Below, in pieces: positions 1 through 9,718 of a DNA stretch of 64,000 nt; the first letter of the stretch is position 1, and every line of letters starts with the position of its first letter. The translations under genes were made by a program, and so were the position numbers. The notes under the pieces were generated by a model, which was not told the origin of the DNA, did not search any database, and saw only the letters and a list, made by a program, of their open reading frames with translations. This DNA comes from Muscardinus avellanarius (lineage: Eukaryota > Chordata > Mammalia > Rodentia > Gliridae). The stretch lies in assembly GCA_963383645.1 (NCBI GenBank), contig OY726559.1:116987941-117051940 (forward strand). Direction: 5' to 3'.

Positions 1-586
1 GCCCTCTATGACCCCAGGCCGCGGCCGCTCCAAGAGCCTCGGATCCCATGACAGTCCTTGCAGAGGTCCCAACTTGGTTTTTACTTGGCTCAGGCTGATT
101 TTTTTTTTTTTCTGAATTAGGGATAAATATCTACCCAGGGCATCTACCTCCAAGCTACACCCCAGCCCTATTTTGTATTCTTGATTTGGAAACAGGGTCT
201 CACTGAGTTGCAAAGGGCCTCACTGAGTAGCTGTCGGCGAACCGCGATCCTCCGGTCTCAGCCTCGAATGCTGGGATTACAAGCGTGTGCACCACTCCCA
301 GTAAAAAAGTTGATTTTTAAAGTATACCAGGAGGACCCAGCTGTGGGGGTGGTAGTCCCATAAGGGAGGTGGGGCAGCTACAAGGTAAAAAAGGGGCTGA
401 GCCAGCGCAGGGGAGCTTTCTGTCATGGAGAAGCCAGGGAGGCCCTCTCCATGCAGGTGGGCCTGTCTTCACAGCCTTCAACCCAGGGCTGGCCACGAGG
501 GAGGGACTGAGGCCGGGTGCCAAGGGCCCTGGGGGAGGAGAGACGCTGCCTGCATCGCTCTGACCCCTGTGTGGGCCCATGCCCAG
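1..586. other. CELF3 intron, partial
   Basis: 1-98 and 303-586 look unique. A - strand type I SINE covers about 100-300. It reads T-run, dID, B1 and ends at GCACCACTCCCAG. CpG sites are retained in its GGCGAACCGCGATCC segment. Confidence 0.8.
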
Positions 587-730
587 GGAGCCTCATCCAG
601 CCTGGTGGTGAAGTTTGCTGACACAGAGAAGGAGCGAGGTCTCCGTCGGATGCAGCAGGTGGCCACCCAGCTGGGCATGTTCAGCCCCATCGCCCTCCAG
701 TTCGGAGCCTACAGCGCCTACACCCAGGCC
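587..730 (+). CDS. CELF3: CELF3 exon: end of RRM2 and start of linker
   Basis: 144 bp, 48 codons, phase 0 at both ends. It begins after CCCAG at 586 with Gly-Ala-Ser and ends Tyr-Thr-Gln-Ala before GTAAGC at 731. It carries [20 protein letters not shown], the last strand of RRM2 and the basic segment after it, then the first linker residues ([19 protein letters not shown]). A shorter reading starting inside the exon is ruled out because the acceptor and the family alignment agree. Confidence 0.96.
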
Positions 731-2380
731 GTAAGCAGCGCACCCTGCCCCGGGCTGGCCCTGGCCCCTCACCTCTCTCCCGGCCTCCATTCAACACTCA
801 GGCCCAGGGTTGAGATGGAGACAGGCACCAGGCGTGGTGGTACACATTGTAATCCCAGTCCTTGGGAGGCTGAGATGGGAGGATTGCAGGTTCGAAAAGC
901 AGCCTCAGAAACTTAGTGAGACCCTGTTTCAAAATAAAAGAAGAAGCCGGACGTGGTGGCGCACGCTTGTCATCCCAGCATTTGGGAGACAGACGGGAGG
1001 ATCGCGGTTCAGGGACAGCCTCAGCTACTTAGCGAGGCTCTTTGCAACTCAGTGAGACCCTGTTTCAAAATCAAGAATAAAAAATAGGGTGGGGAGTGTC
1101 GCTCAGGGGTAGAATGCCCCTGGGTCCCATCCCCAGTACTTCAAAAATAAAGGCGAGAGTGAGGGCGGCCCGGGGACGGGGCACGGCCTCACCATCCTGT
1201 CCTTCCTCACCAGCTCATGCAGCAGCAGGCGGCCCTGGTAGCGGCTCACAGTGCCTACCTCAGCCCCATGGCCACCATGGCTGCCGTGCAGATGCAGCAA
1301 ATGGCCGCCATAAACGCCAATGGCCTCATCGCCACCCCCATCACCCCATCCTCAGGTAAGGCCCGTGCACGCGGGGCGGGCGGGCCTAGGGAGGGTGGCT
1401 TGCTTGCCCCTCTGCCCGGCCTTGCTGGCCGCTCTCTGCATTCGTATGTGCCTGCTCCTCTGCCCTGTCCACTTTCTCCTCCCCAGGAACCAGCACCCCT
1501 CCGGCCATCGCTGCCACGCCTGTCTCTGCCATCCCCGCTGCCCTGGGCGTCAACGGCTACAGCCCGGTGCCCACCCAGCCTGCTGGGCAGCCTGCCCCCG
1601 ATGCGCTCTATCCCAACGGGGTCCACCCCTACCCAGGTGGGGTCCTCTGCCTGCCCCCACCCTGCCCAGTAAGCAGCCAGGCCACAGCACGCCTTCCCTC
1701 TCCAGCCTCGGGGGTCAGGTGCTTTCTCCTGTCCTGTCTTCCTGGGCAGGGATGCTCCTCCCGCTCTTGGCCAGGGAGGCTGAGGCTTAGAGATAAGAGG
1801 GACTTGTCCAGGGTTGCCTGCCAGTCAGATGCCGGTCTTCCTAACGCCGGGCTCTCTCCCCTCTATACATTACCCCTTTTTCTTCGCACCCGGTGCCCAG
1901 ACCAGGCTCTCCTCCCGCTGCCTGGCTTCTGGGTGGCGGGGGGGGGGGCGGCGGGACTCCTGCGATGTTCCAGTCTCACTCACGGGCGGTCTGCTGCTCT
2001 CCCCAGCCCAGAGCCCCGCAGCCCCCGTGGACCCCCTGCAACAGGCCTACGCAGGAATGCAGCACTATACAGGTGAGCCTCCCTCCCTGCCCAGGCCCCT
2101 GCGCCCTGCTAACCACCCCTCGGGCCCTCCTGATAGGCTGGACCCATAAGCATGGATCTTTAGGGGATGCACACCCAGAAGCCTAAGGCAGCTCCTTCCC
2201 TGACAAACTCTCAGCCCTGCTAGGAGAAGGGAGACAAAGCCGGTTGGGGGAGTCAGGGACACCCCGTTAGCTCTCTCTGTTCTTCCCACCCCAGCAGCCT
2301 ACCCAGCGGCCTACAGCCTGGTTGCGCCTGCGTTCCCGCAGCCTCCGGCCCTGGTTGCTCAGCAGCCGCCGCCACCACCT

Positions 2381-2421
<41 letters not shown>

Positions 2422-5413
2422 GCAGCGAGAAGGTGCCGGCGGCGTAGGGCAGGGTCCTCATAGCTGCAAACCTTCCGGGATAAGAATGCCCTCGTTGCGG
2501 GCTCGGGGGTTCCCAATAGCCCTGTGTCAGGCCCAGCTCTCACCTGTGTGTGGGATGAACGTGAGTGGGGAGGAGATGGCTGGCGCCCTGGCCCGTACTG
2601 CCAGGAGCTGGGACTAGAGGCTCCTCTCGGCATCTGCTTTCCCGAGGACCTCTGCCGCTTAAGCCCGCATCTCCCCCAAGCTCAGCTCTTCCTTTGGTCT
2701 CCGCTGCTACCCAGGCCCTGATGGCTGCAACATCTTCATCTACCACCTGCCCCAGGAGTTCACGGACTCAGAAATCCTCCAGATGTTCGTCCCCTTTGGC
2801 CACGTCATCTCAGCCAAAGTCTTTGTTGACCGGGCCACCAATCAGAGCAAATGTTTTGGTAAGAATATGATGATGGAAGCTGGGCGCAGCGGCGCATGCC
2901 GGTGATCTCAGTCCTTGGCAGGGTGAGACGGGAGAATCTTAGATTTGACACCAGCCTTAGCAATTTAGCAAGACCCTCAGCAACATAATGAGATGCCTCA
3001 TCTCAAAATAAGTCAAATAGGGCTGGGGGTATAGCTCAGAGGAAGAATGACTTGGGGTTTAGGATGATCTAAACGACAAAGTATGGATACTTAAAAAGAA
3101 AAAACTTGAACCTGGGCGTATGGCGCATACTTGCCATCTCTGCATTCGGGAGGCCGAGACAGGAGGATCGCAGTTCGCGGGCAGCCTCAGCTACTTAGCG
3201 AGGCTCTCTGCAACTCAGGGAGACCCTGTTTCAAAATAAAGAATAAAAAATAGGGCTGGGGGTGTAGCTCGGAGTTAGAATGCTCCTGGGTTCCATCCCC
3301 AGTACCAAAAAAACCCCAAAAAACCAAAAAAACAAAAAAACCAACCAACCACACAACAACAACAAAAAAAGCAAACTTGAGAGCTGGGCATGGCGGCGCT
3401 TGCTTGTAAGCCCAGTACTTGGGAGGCTGAGACAGGAGGATCGCAGGTTCGCGGCCAGCCTCAGCAACTTGTGAGGCTTTTCCACAGCTTAGTGAGACCC
3501 TGTTTCAAAATAAAAACTAAAATAGGGCTGGGGGGTGTAGCTTGGTGGTAGAATGTGCCTGGGTTCCATCCTCAGTACTGCAAAAACCAAAACAGAAAAA
3601 AACTTAAGTTGGGGTGTGATGGCACATGCTTGTGATCTCAGCACTTGGGCGGCTGACTAGGGCAGGGCATGGTGGTATGCGCCTCTATTCTAGTACTTAG
3701 GAGGCAGAGATAGGAAGATTGAAGGTTTGAGGCCAACTTCAGCAACTTAGTGAGACCCTGCTTCAGGCTAAAATATAAAAAGGGCTGGGGGGTGTAACTC
3801 AGAGGTAGAATTCCCCTGGGTTCCATCCCCAGTACCAAACAAACAAACAAAACTTCTAAATTAGGACAAGGTCTGATAACATTTGAAGGCATTTGTGGCC
3901 ACAACAGACCCAGTATTTCAGCATTTGAAGTCCTGAGCATCCAAGGGCAGAAAAGAACCATCTTTTTTTTCTTTTTGGTGGTGGTACTGGGGTTCCTAGA
4001 AGCCCTTCTACCTCCAGGCTATACTCCCAGACCTATTTTTACGTATTTTTAAAATTTGGAAACAGGGTCTCTTAAGCCAGCGAGGCTGGTTTCGAACTTG
4101 CACGATCCTCCTGTCTCCGCCTCCCAAGCGCGGGGATTACAAGCGTGCGCCACCACGCCCGGCCTGGAAAGAACCATCTTTGGCACTCCAGCATCCTATA
4201 GTTGCCACCAAGCCTCTCCCTTCCTGTAGAAAACCATAGTTTCACCTTTCTCCTTGCAGGGACTGGGGATGTAGGTCAGTGGTAGAGCTTGTGTTTAGCA
4301 TGCATCAGGCCCTGGGTTCTAACCCCAACCTCCCAAATAAATAAAATAAAAAGAACCAGCCAAATTCATGTTTCATGAAGTTGGAATAAGACTCAGTCTG
4401 GGGATGTCTGGTTTTCAAAAGGGAGTAGGTTTTGGTGCCTTTTTGAAAGGCGGATTCAGGAACCTTGCTTCAAAAGCCATTAGGAGCCTGGCATGGTGGT
4501 GCACACTTGTAATCCCAGCGCTTGGGAGGCAGAGATAGGAGGATAGCGCAGATTCGAAGCTAGCCTCAGCTACTTAGTGAGGCTCTCAGCAGCTTAGCGA
4601 GACCCTGTTTCCAAATAAAAATATAAAATAGGTCTGGGAGTGTGGCTCAGAAGTAGGAAGCCCCTGGGTTCCATCCCCAGCACCACCAACAAAAATAAAT
4701 AAGTAAAAAATAAAGACGAACAAAAGCGATTAGGACCTGGAAGTGGCAAGTTTTAAAGGCAGACCCAGGCCTATCCAGGCTCAGGTAGGGGTGGCCCTGC
4801 AGAGATTGCTGGCAAGACTGTCCTAGTGTGTGTGCGTGGCTGCCCTGGATTCATGCACTGAATCCATCAATCAACAAACAAACTCTTTCAGGAGGACTAA
4901 TATTCAGCAGGCAGTTTTCTAGGCATCAGGGAACCCCTGGAGAAACCAGGAAGCCAGGCGTGGTGGCCCACACTTGTAATCCCAGCATTCCGGAGACTGA
5001 GACAGGAGGATTGCATGTTCAGGGCCAGCCTCAGCTACTTAGTAAGGCCCTTTGCAACTCAGTGAGACCCTGTTTCCAAATAAAGAATGAAAAATAGGGC
5101 TGAGGGTGTAGCTCGGAGGTAGAATGCCCCTGGGTTCCATCCCTACTACCACAAAAATAAAAATAAAATAAAATAAAATAAACAGAAAAAGAAAATAGGT
5201 GGCTCCGGGAACCAGAGAACAGGCCCGACCCTGAGCTAGGAGGTGGAGTGGAGCCGGGCCAGGCCTTACGCCCCTCTCGCCTCAGGCTTTGTGAGTTTCG
5301 ACAATCCAGCCAGTGCCCAGGCTGCTATCCAGGCTATGAATGGCTTTCAGATCGGCATGAAACGCCTCAAGGTCCAGCTAAAGCGGCCTAAGGATGCCAA
5401 CCGGCCCTACTGA
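587..5413 (+). CDS. CELF3: CELF3, C-terminal 303 residues in seven exons (gene partial at 5' side)
   Basis: CELF3 (CUGBP Elav-like family member 3, formerly TNRC4) is a mainly neuronal RNA-binding protein that controls alternative splicing and translation through U/G-rich elements. Seven exons join in frame: 587-730, 1214-1355, 1487-1636, 2007-2072, 2295-2432, 2715-2858 and 5286-5413, all with AG/GT borders. They encode the end of RRM2 ([20 protein letters not shown]), the Ala/Gln/Pro-rich linker, a 15-residue poly-Q run and the complete third RRM with RNP2 (IFIYHLP) and RNP1 (KCFGFVSF), ending DANRPY. The poly-Q before RRM3 and the linker wording separate CELF3 from CELF4, 5 and 6. About 160 N-terminal residues (RRM1 and most of RRM2) lie left of the window. 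Compared with the human protein as I remember it, the linker has QMQQM where human has QMQHM. Confidence 0.97.
826..1150 (+). repeat. B1-B1-dID SINE trimer in CELF3 intron
   Basis: A lone B1 half (826-945, ending in TTTCAAAATAAAAGAAG) runs straight into a complete type I B1-dID (949-1150). No matching second dID follows, so this is not simple nesting. The dID part carries GGGGAGTGTCGCTCAG in place of the usual GGGGGTGTAGCTCAG. Confidence 0.8.
1214..1355 (+). CDS. CELF3: CELF3 exon: Ala/Met/Gln-rich linker
   Basis: 142 bp, 47 codons plus one base. The acceptor is CTCACCAG at 1213 and the donor GTAAGG at 1356. It starts [20 protein letters not shown] and ends ATPITPSS with a split Gly codon. 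The segment is the divergent linker between RRM2 and RRM3, the part of CELF proteins linked to splicing activation. No SINE lies within 60 bp of either border. Confidence 0.96.
1487..1636 (+). CDS. CELF3: CELF3 exon: Pro/Ala/Thr-rich linker
   Basis: 150 bp, entered in phase 1 and left in phase 1 (2 + 49 codons + 1). It encodes [20 protein letters not shown] and then [20 protein letters not shown] up to HPYP. The intron before it is only 131 bp and GC-rich. The donor is GTGGGG. Being a whole number of codons, the exon could be skipped without a frameshift. Confidence 0.96.
1780..1880 (-). repeat. MIR fragment
   Basis: The + strand reads GAGGCTGAGGCTTAGAGATA, then GACTTGTCCAGGG, CAGTCAGATGCCGGTCTTCC. 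This is the reverse of the MIR core (the GTGACCTTGGGCAAGT region), about 30% diverged. It shows that this intron DNA predates placental radiation. Confidence 0.65.
2007..2072 (+). CDS. CELF3: CELF3 exon: short linker exon
   Basis: 66 bp, 22 codons across the borders, phase 1 in and out. It encodes [20 protein letters not shown] with Thr and a split Ala codon. The acceptor follows a pyrimidine-rich run ending CTCCCCAG. The donor is GTGAGC. The matching length and phase make it another cassette-compatible exon. The intron before it holds an old MIR piece. Confidence 0.95.
2293..2298 (+). promoter_or_regulatory. CELF3: NAGNAG tandem splice acceptor of CELF3 poly-Q exon
   Basis: The intron ends CCCACCCCAGCAG, giving two usable AGs three bases apart. 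Using the first gives Thr-Ala-Ala-Tyr across the junction. Using the second gives Thr-Ala-Tyr. Both keep the frame. Confidence 0.75.
2295..2432 (+). CDS. CELF3: CELF3 exon: poly-Q exon
   Basis: 138 bp with the shown acceptor (2 + 45 codons + 1). It encodes [28 protein letters not shown], then 15 glutamines and Arg-Glu. The first CAG after the acceptor can itself act as an acceptor, so the exon could also start at 2298 with one Ala less. The donor GTGCCG is poor beyond the invariant GT. This is the trinucleotide tract that gave the gene its old TNRC4 name. Confidence 0.95.
2381..2425 (+). repeat. CAG/CAA repeat encoding poly-Q in CELF3
   Basis: Fifteen glutamine codons in the order 6 CAG, CAA, 5 CAG, CAA, 2 CAG. 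The two CAA interruptions break the pure run, a pattern that usually limits slippage. A five-codon proline run (CCG, CCG, CCA, CCA, CCT) lies directly before it. Confidence 0.95.
2715..2858 (+). CDS. CELF3: CELF3 exon: first two thirds of RRM3
   Basis: 144 bp, phase 1 in and out. It starts [20 protein letters not shown] and ends TNQSKCF with a split Gly codon. IFIYHLP is RNP2. The exon stops inside RNP1, which is completed by FVSF on the next exon. The donor is GTAAGA. The following intron is 2.4 kb and nearly filled with SINEs. Confidence 0.97.
3965..4167 (-). repeat. Type II SINE with TSD
   Basis: The copy is bounded by perfect 13-bp repeats AAAGAACCATCTT at 3952-3964 and 4168-4180. Its dID reads GGGGTTCCTAGAAGCCCTTC on the + strand, the changed right half that defines type II. 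Confidence 0.85.
4258..4345 (+). repeat. Full-length ID element
   Basis: GGACTGGGGATGTAGGTCAG, then a complete middle with TTAGCATGCATCAGG and CCCTGGGTTCT. This keeps the tRNA-Ala anticodon-arm region that is missing from the dID halves nearby. The A-rich tail is AAATAAATAAAATAAAA. Confidence 0.8.
5286..5413 (+). CDS. CELF3: CELF3 terminal coding exon: end of RRM3 and C-terminus
   Basis: 128 coding bases (2 + 41 codons + TGA at 5411-5413). The acceptor is CGCCTCAG at 5285. It completes RNP1 (FVSF) and encodes [20 protein letters not shown] and the basic tail [16 protein letters not shown] that is nearly invariant in CELF3-6. The stop lies 8 bases before a good donor-like CAG/GTGGGT (see the possible 3' UTR intron). 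Confidence 0.97.
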
Positions 5414-5421
5414 GGCCCCAG

Positions 5422-5557
5422 GTGGGTGCTGCTCCTGTCTTGGGCCCCCACACGTTGCAGCCAGGCTCGAGTGTACCCCACCCCCGGCTCCCACCCACCC
5501 CAGCCGGCTTTGGACATGAAAATCCCCACTTGGGGTGAGCCCCCCGCCTTGGTGCAA

Positions 5558-5621
<64 letters not shown>

Positions 5622-6817
5622 ATGCGACCCCAGAAAGCCCGAGTCTGTACCTGTGTCCTCCCAAATCATCCATGATATCTGGTCCCATCTGTCTGGTCGG
5701 TGTCCATGTGTCTGTGTCTCTTGCTTTCTCTGGCTCTCCTCGGGGTTGGCGGGAAAGAGAGAGGTTAAGGGAGCAGAGGCCGGGGTCCCAGGTCCTGGCT
5801 CTTGTTCTCAGAAGCAACAGGGACCCCGTGTCTGTACCTCTGAGAACAAGAGCAGGTGGTTTTCGGGCACAAGAGAGTGCAGGATGCTGAGGGCAGCCCA
5901 AGCTCGGGCCTCGCGGGGTCACTGGGTTTAGGTGGAGGAGGATGGATGGTCCCGGTCCCACTGCCTGTGCACCTGGCCCCTCCAACCCCCTGCCAGCCAC
6001 CAACCCAAGCCGGGGCCATGGAGCGGAGCACCTGGGGCACTTCTGTGTAGTTTAATCTCCTCTGGAACAAACCCCTGAAAATTAAAAAGGAAAAAAAAAA
6101 AAAAAACACAACCCAAGAACAATACCCACATTCTGTTTCTCCCCTTTCCCCCCCAATCCTGGCTGCTTAACTCCCCCCACCCTGGGGGGCCCCCAGCCCA
6201 GGGCCCGTGTCCATTGTCGGCTGAAGCCCCCATCCCCGGACCCCTGCTCCGGGCCCCTGTAAGTTGCATGGAACGACCGTGTTGTCTTTGGAGCCCATTG
6301 TCTGTTATCTGGGGAGGGGCCGTGGAGGGCAGCCCCCAGCCCAGGGCCGCGGGGCAGCTCGCGGGACGTGCTTGGTCGCAGTGGTTGGTGACTGTGCTGT
6401 GTTCCGTGGCCTCTCTTGCGGAATGAGAGTGAGTGAGCCGGACCTGGGGGCTGCGGATGGTCTCCCGGCCCGCCAGGCTGCCCGGCCTCCTTCGCGGAGG
6501 CCCGTTTCAGGCCAGGCGTCTGTCTCATTCACGGACCCCTTCTCCTCCCTCTGCCTGCCTGTTTGCTGTCATTTCTCCCCCTGTCCCCCTGGGTCTCTGT
6601 CTTCCAGTCTGTGTTTCTCTGGCGTTGCCCTCTGGCCCCAGTACTAACTCCTTTGGTCTCTGCATCCTCCTCCCCTCCTGTCTGTCTCCTCGTCCCTGGC
6701 CTTGGCTCTCCTGACTGGGAGGTGGGCCGATGGCTGTCTGGACCTTCCTTTCTTGGCGGCACCCCACTTCCCCCAGAACCCTCTTCCCCCGGTCACCCGC
6801 ATTTCCTTCCTTCACAG
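5422..6817 (+). other. Possible intron within the CELF3 3' UTR
   Basis: Eight bases after the stop there is CAG/GTGGGT. A strong acceptor with a long pyrimidine tract, TTTCCTTCCTTCACAG, ends at 6817. Splicing here would remove the dinucleotide repeat and leave the stop too close to the junction to trigger decay. This is inference only. A single continuous terminal exon fits equally well. Confidence 0.4.
5557..5620 (+). repeat. (CT)n(CA)n microsatellite in CELF3 3' region
   Basis: About 11 CT units pass directly into 21 uninterrupted AC units. Long pure tracts of this kind are normally length-polymorphic. Confidence 0.95.
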
Positions 6818-7738
6818 GTCTGGAGGTACCAGAGGAAGGGGCACGCCCTCTTCCACCACTGGCCTGCCCCTCTGCACATGTACCCTGGGCCTTGACTGGG
6901 CTCTGGGGCCAAAGCTGCTTCGTGGCTGTGGGGGCACAGGACACCAGCCCGCTCCCACCACCCGCCTCTCTGAAGGGCCGTGGCTTTGCTTCCCTGGCTC
7001 CAAGGGCCTATTTCCTCCCAGGTGCCCTTGTGGCCTTGGTGAAGGAGCAAGGAATAGGTTTGCCAGGGTATCTGCCTTCTGCCAGGGCTCCCGTGACGGG
7101 CTCCGGGCCCAGCGTTCACGCCTGCCTCTCCCCGCAGTGGGCCTGTTGTAGCTGTGCAGGCCCGGGGGCCGCGGGGCTCCCCCTCCCTGCCCCTTCCCCA
7201 TAGTAGGGGCTGCTCGTAGCCCCCTCCCCTCCCCCCTCAGCTAGAGGTAGGATTACCCCAAACCCCGGGTTCCCAGCCCTAAAACTCACTGCCTCCCCGA
7301 GGGCCCCCTCCAGCGAGGGTGTGGGGGAGCCCTGAGGACTGCCCCTCTGCCAGTCAGCCACAGAGACCCTCCTCCTTTCACGAGGAAAAGACCTCCCCCG
7401 AACCCCTAAAAATGTTTACAGTCTCTGCTGGCCCCTCCGTGTAAATACCACCCGTGCGTTATGCAGCCTCCGGCCAGGCCCGGCCGCTGCCATCTCTCTT
7501 TCTGGGAGTTTAGACAATGTTGCCCTTGGGGTTTTTTTGTTTTTTTTTCTCACTCTTGATTTCTCCCTTTGTTTTTGGGGGTATTTGGGTACTTGGGGAG
7601 AGGGGTGTGGGGAGGGCTAAAGGGGTTTATTACCTGGTCATTTTCTTTAGGAAGAAGTTTTAGGGAAAAGAAAAAGGGGTGGGGGCGGGAGTGGTTAAGG
7701 GGAAAAACTGGGGAGTCAGTTTCAGACAGTTCTCTATG

Positions 7739-7799
7739 CTTAACTTATTTATTTATTGCATTTTACTTTTAAAGAGTTGGTCTTTTCTGTCTAAATAAA
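7739..7799 (+). terminator. CELF3 AU-rich element and polyadenylation signal
   Basis: Overlapping ATTTA pentamers at about 7746-7757 lie 40 bases before CTAAATAAAA, whose AATAAA is at 7794-7799. A T/G-rich stretch after it could be the downstream element. Position and the end of non-repetitive sequence support this as the main poly(A) site. Confidence 0.75.
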
Positions 7800-8297
7800 A
7801 AAGTTTAAAAGCATCAAATAAGAGTCTTGGAGAGTTGAGGGCAGGAGCTTGTTCACCTGGGGCTGGGGAGGGGGAGGGGAAGAGGAGACTTTAAGAGAAA
7901 GCTACCAGAAGGCTGGGCTTACAGATCACAAACATATTCTTCTGCTCATCTTTGGGGCTTAATTCTGGAATGTTCTTTGGAATTGGCCATGGGGGTGGGG
8001 AGGAGAGTACGTAAGCAGGCCTCTCCCGTCTCCAGCCTGTGTCGCTGCAGGCTGGCACTTGGGGGGGGACTATTTTTTTTTTTTTTTTTTTTTTGTAGTA
8101 AGGAGGATGGAACCCAGGGGCTTCTCTACCTCTGGGCTATACTCCCAGACCTATTTTATACTTTATTTGAAAACAGGGTCTCACTAACTTGCTGAGAGCC
8201 TCACTAAGTAGCTGAGGCTGGCTTCGAACCTGTGTGATCCTCCTGTCTCCGCCTCCTAAGTGCAGGGATCACAAGCGTGCGCCACCACACACATGTC

Positions 8298-9360
8298 TTA
8301 CTTAGCCTTCCAACAACCCTGTGAGGCAGGATATAGTTTTGTTTTGCTGCTTTTTTATATTTATTTATTTATTTATTTATTTATTTACTTATTTATTATA
8401 TTGGGGATGGAACCCAGGGGCATTCTACCTACAGGTTACACCTCCAGCCCTATTTTTTTCTTCTTTATTTTGAAACAGGGTCTCACTGAGTTGCAAAGGG
8501 CCTCACTAAGTAGCTGAGGCTGTCCATGAACCGTGATCCCCCTGTCTCAGCCTCCCAAACGTTGAGATTAAAAGCCTGCACCATCAGGCCTGGTTGCTAT
8601 TTTTTTTTTTTTTTAAAACTTGGGTTTAAACCCAAGGGTAAAGCCGGGTGTGGTGGCGCATGCTTGTAATCCCAGCATTCGGGAGGCTGAGACCTAGAGG
8701 ATCACGGTTCGCGGACAGCCTCAGCTACTTAGTGAGGCCCTCTGCAACTCAGTGCGACCCGGTTTCAAAATAAATAATAAAAATAGGACAGGGGGTGTAG
8801 CTCGGAAGTCAAATGCCCCTGGGTTTCATCCCCAGACCTGCAAAATAAATAAATAAATAAATAAAATTTAAAAATAAAAAATAAACCCAAGGGTATTCCC
8901 TCTGAGCTATGCCCCCAGCCCTTTTCATTCAGGGTCTTGCTAGGTTACTGAGGGTCTCGCTAAATTGCTGAGACTAGTCTCAAACCTATGATCCTCTTTC
9001 CTTGGCCTCCCACGTACTGGGATTACAGGTGTGCACCACTGTACGCGGCTTAGGATGTAGTTTTATTTTATTATTTTTTGCGGCACTGGGGATGGAATAC
9101 AGGGGCATTCTACCTCTGAGTTACACCCCTGGCCCTATTTTTTATTCTTTGAAACAGGGTCTCACTGAGTTGCAGAGGGCCTCACTAAGTAGCTGAGGCT
9201 GTCTGTGAACCCGTGATCTTCCTGTCTCAGCCTCCCCAGTGCTGGGATTACAAATGTGCACCACCACGCCCGGCTAGGATATAGTTTTACAGACAGGGCA
9301 AAGGAGGCTTTGAAGGTTCACTCACTGACCCGGAGTTGCAAAGCTGGTAAGCGGGGAACC
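8298..9360. repeat. MIR split by two successive SINE insertions
   Basis: CTTCCAACAACCCTGTGAGG at about 8307 and ACAGACAGGGCAAAGGAGGC at about 9289 are adjacent parts of a reverse MIR. AGGATATAGTTTT occurs at 8328-8340, as AGGATGTAGTTTT at 9052-9064, and again at 9276-9288. Two insertions into the same target, each leaving a 13-bp duplication, explain the three copies. Confidence 0.75.
8641..8881 (+). repeat. Type I SINE inserted into another SINE, with TSD
   Basis: Perfect 14-bp repeats TAAACCCAAGGGTA at 8627-8640 and 8882-8895 bracket a complete B1-dID with an (AAAT)n tail. The flanks are the two halves of a - strand element's dID. Confidence 0.85.
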
Positions 9361-9718
9361 TCCAAGCCAAGTTGCTGTTCTCTGGCTTGAGGCAGCGGCC
9401 CATGGAGCAGGGACAGACCCCAGCGTGTGGACGGTGGCCGTGCACACCTGAGCTCCCTCCTAGATCTTCTCTTTGAGCCCTTCAGTGCGGGGCTGGGAGA
9501 CACCCTGCGGTGGCTGTTGAGTTTACAACGCCTGGGTCTTCTGTGGGGCGGCGACCCCCGCTCAGTCCCTCTCATAAACTGCTCACCTTCCAGCTGTGTC
9601 CGGCCTCAGGCCAGAGTGGTGCTGTGAAACCACAGTGGTGAGACCCAATCACCTCTACCCTGGACTTCAGCCTCCTCAAACAGCCTCAGACCAGGAAGAG
9701 TTAAACGAGAAAAGCGCA

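Larger units (their letters stand above)
2859..5285. repeat. CELF3 intron between the RRM3 exons, almost all SINE
   Basis: + strand elements: 2880-3085 (old, diverged), 3111-3307 (type I), 3381-3584 (type I), a broken B1 3608-3656, 3660-3837 (old), 4258-4345 (full-length ID), 4488-4690 (type III), 4951-5152 (type I). One - strand type II copy is at 3965-4167. The type III copy is flanked by near-identical AAAAGCCATTAGGA and AAAAGCGATTAGGA. Only about 3841-3951, 4181-4257, 4346-4470 and 5180-5285 look unique. Confidence 0.8.
5414..7815 (+). other. CELF3: CELF3 3' UTR (end inferred)
   Basis: The stretch from the stop to the AATAAA at 7794 contains no SINE, unlike the DNA on both sides, and is GC-rich with long pyrimidine runs. 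It includes the CT/CA repeat at 5557-5620 and an A tract at 6090-6108. Near the 3' end are T-rich runs, a G-rich block at 7575-7700 and an AU-rich element. The cleavage point is inferred as 15-25 bases after the hexamer. Part of it may be removed as an intron. Confidence 0.75.

Noticed and set aside
181..363. Many short open frames containing [22 protein letters not shown] or SYTPSPIF, here and throughout the window
   Set aside because: They are translations of the antisense strand of the SINE consensus. The same peptide recurs at dozens of sites with no independent coding support.
1814..2149. Open frame reading through a CELF3 intron and exon
   Set aside because: The correct exon (2007-2072) is defined by splice sites and family sequence. 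The rest is intron with a MIR piece.
6090..6108. A run after GAAAATTAAAAAGG as a CELF3 poly(A) tail or processed-copy end
   Set aside because: It lies inside non-repetitive 3' UTR that continues on both sides with no TSD. The AATAAA at 7794 is the better end.
9427..9627. Open frames in the unique intergenic stretch 9361-9700 and around 10454-11592
   Set aside because: No family match by eye, overlapping frames on both strands and no poly(A) signal. In human no gene lies between SNX27 and CELF3.
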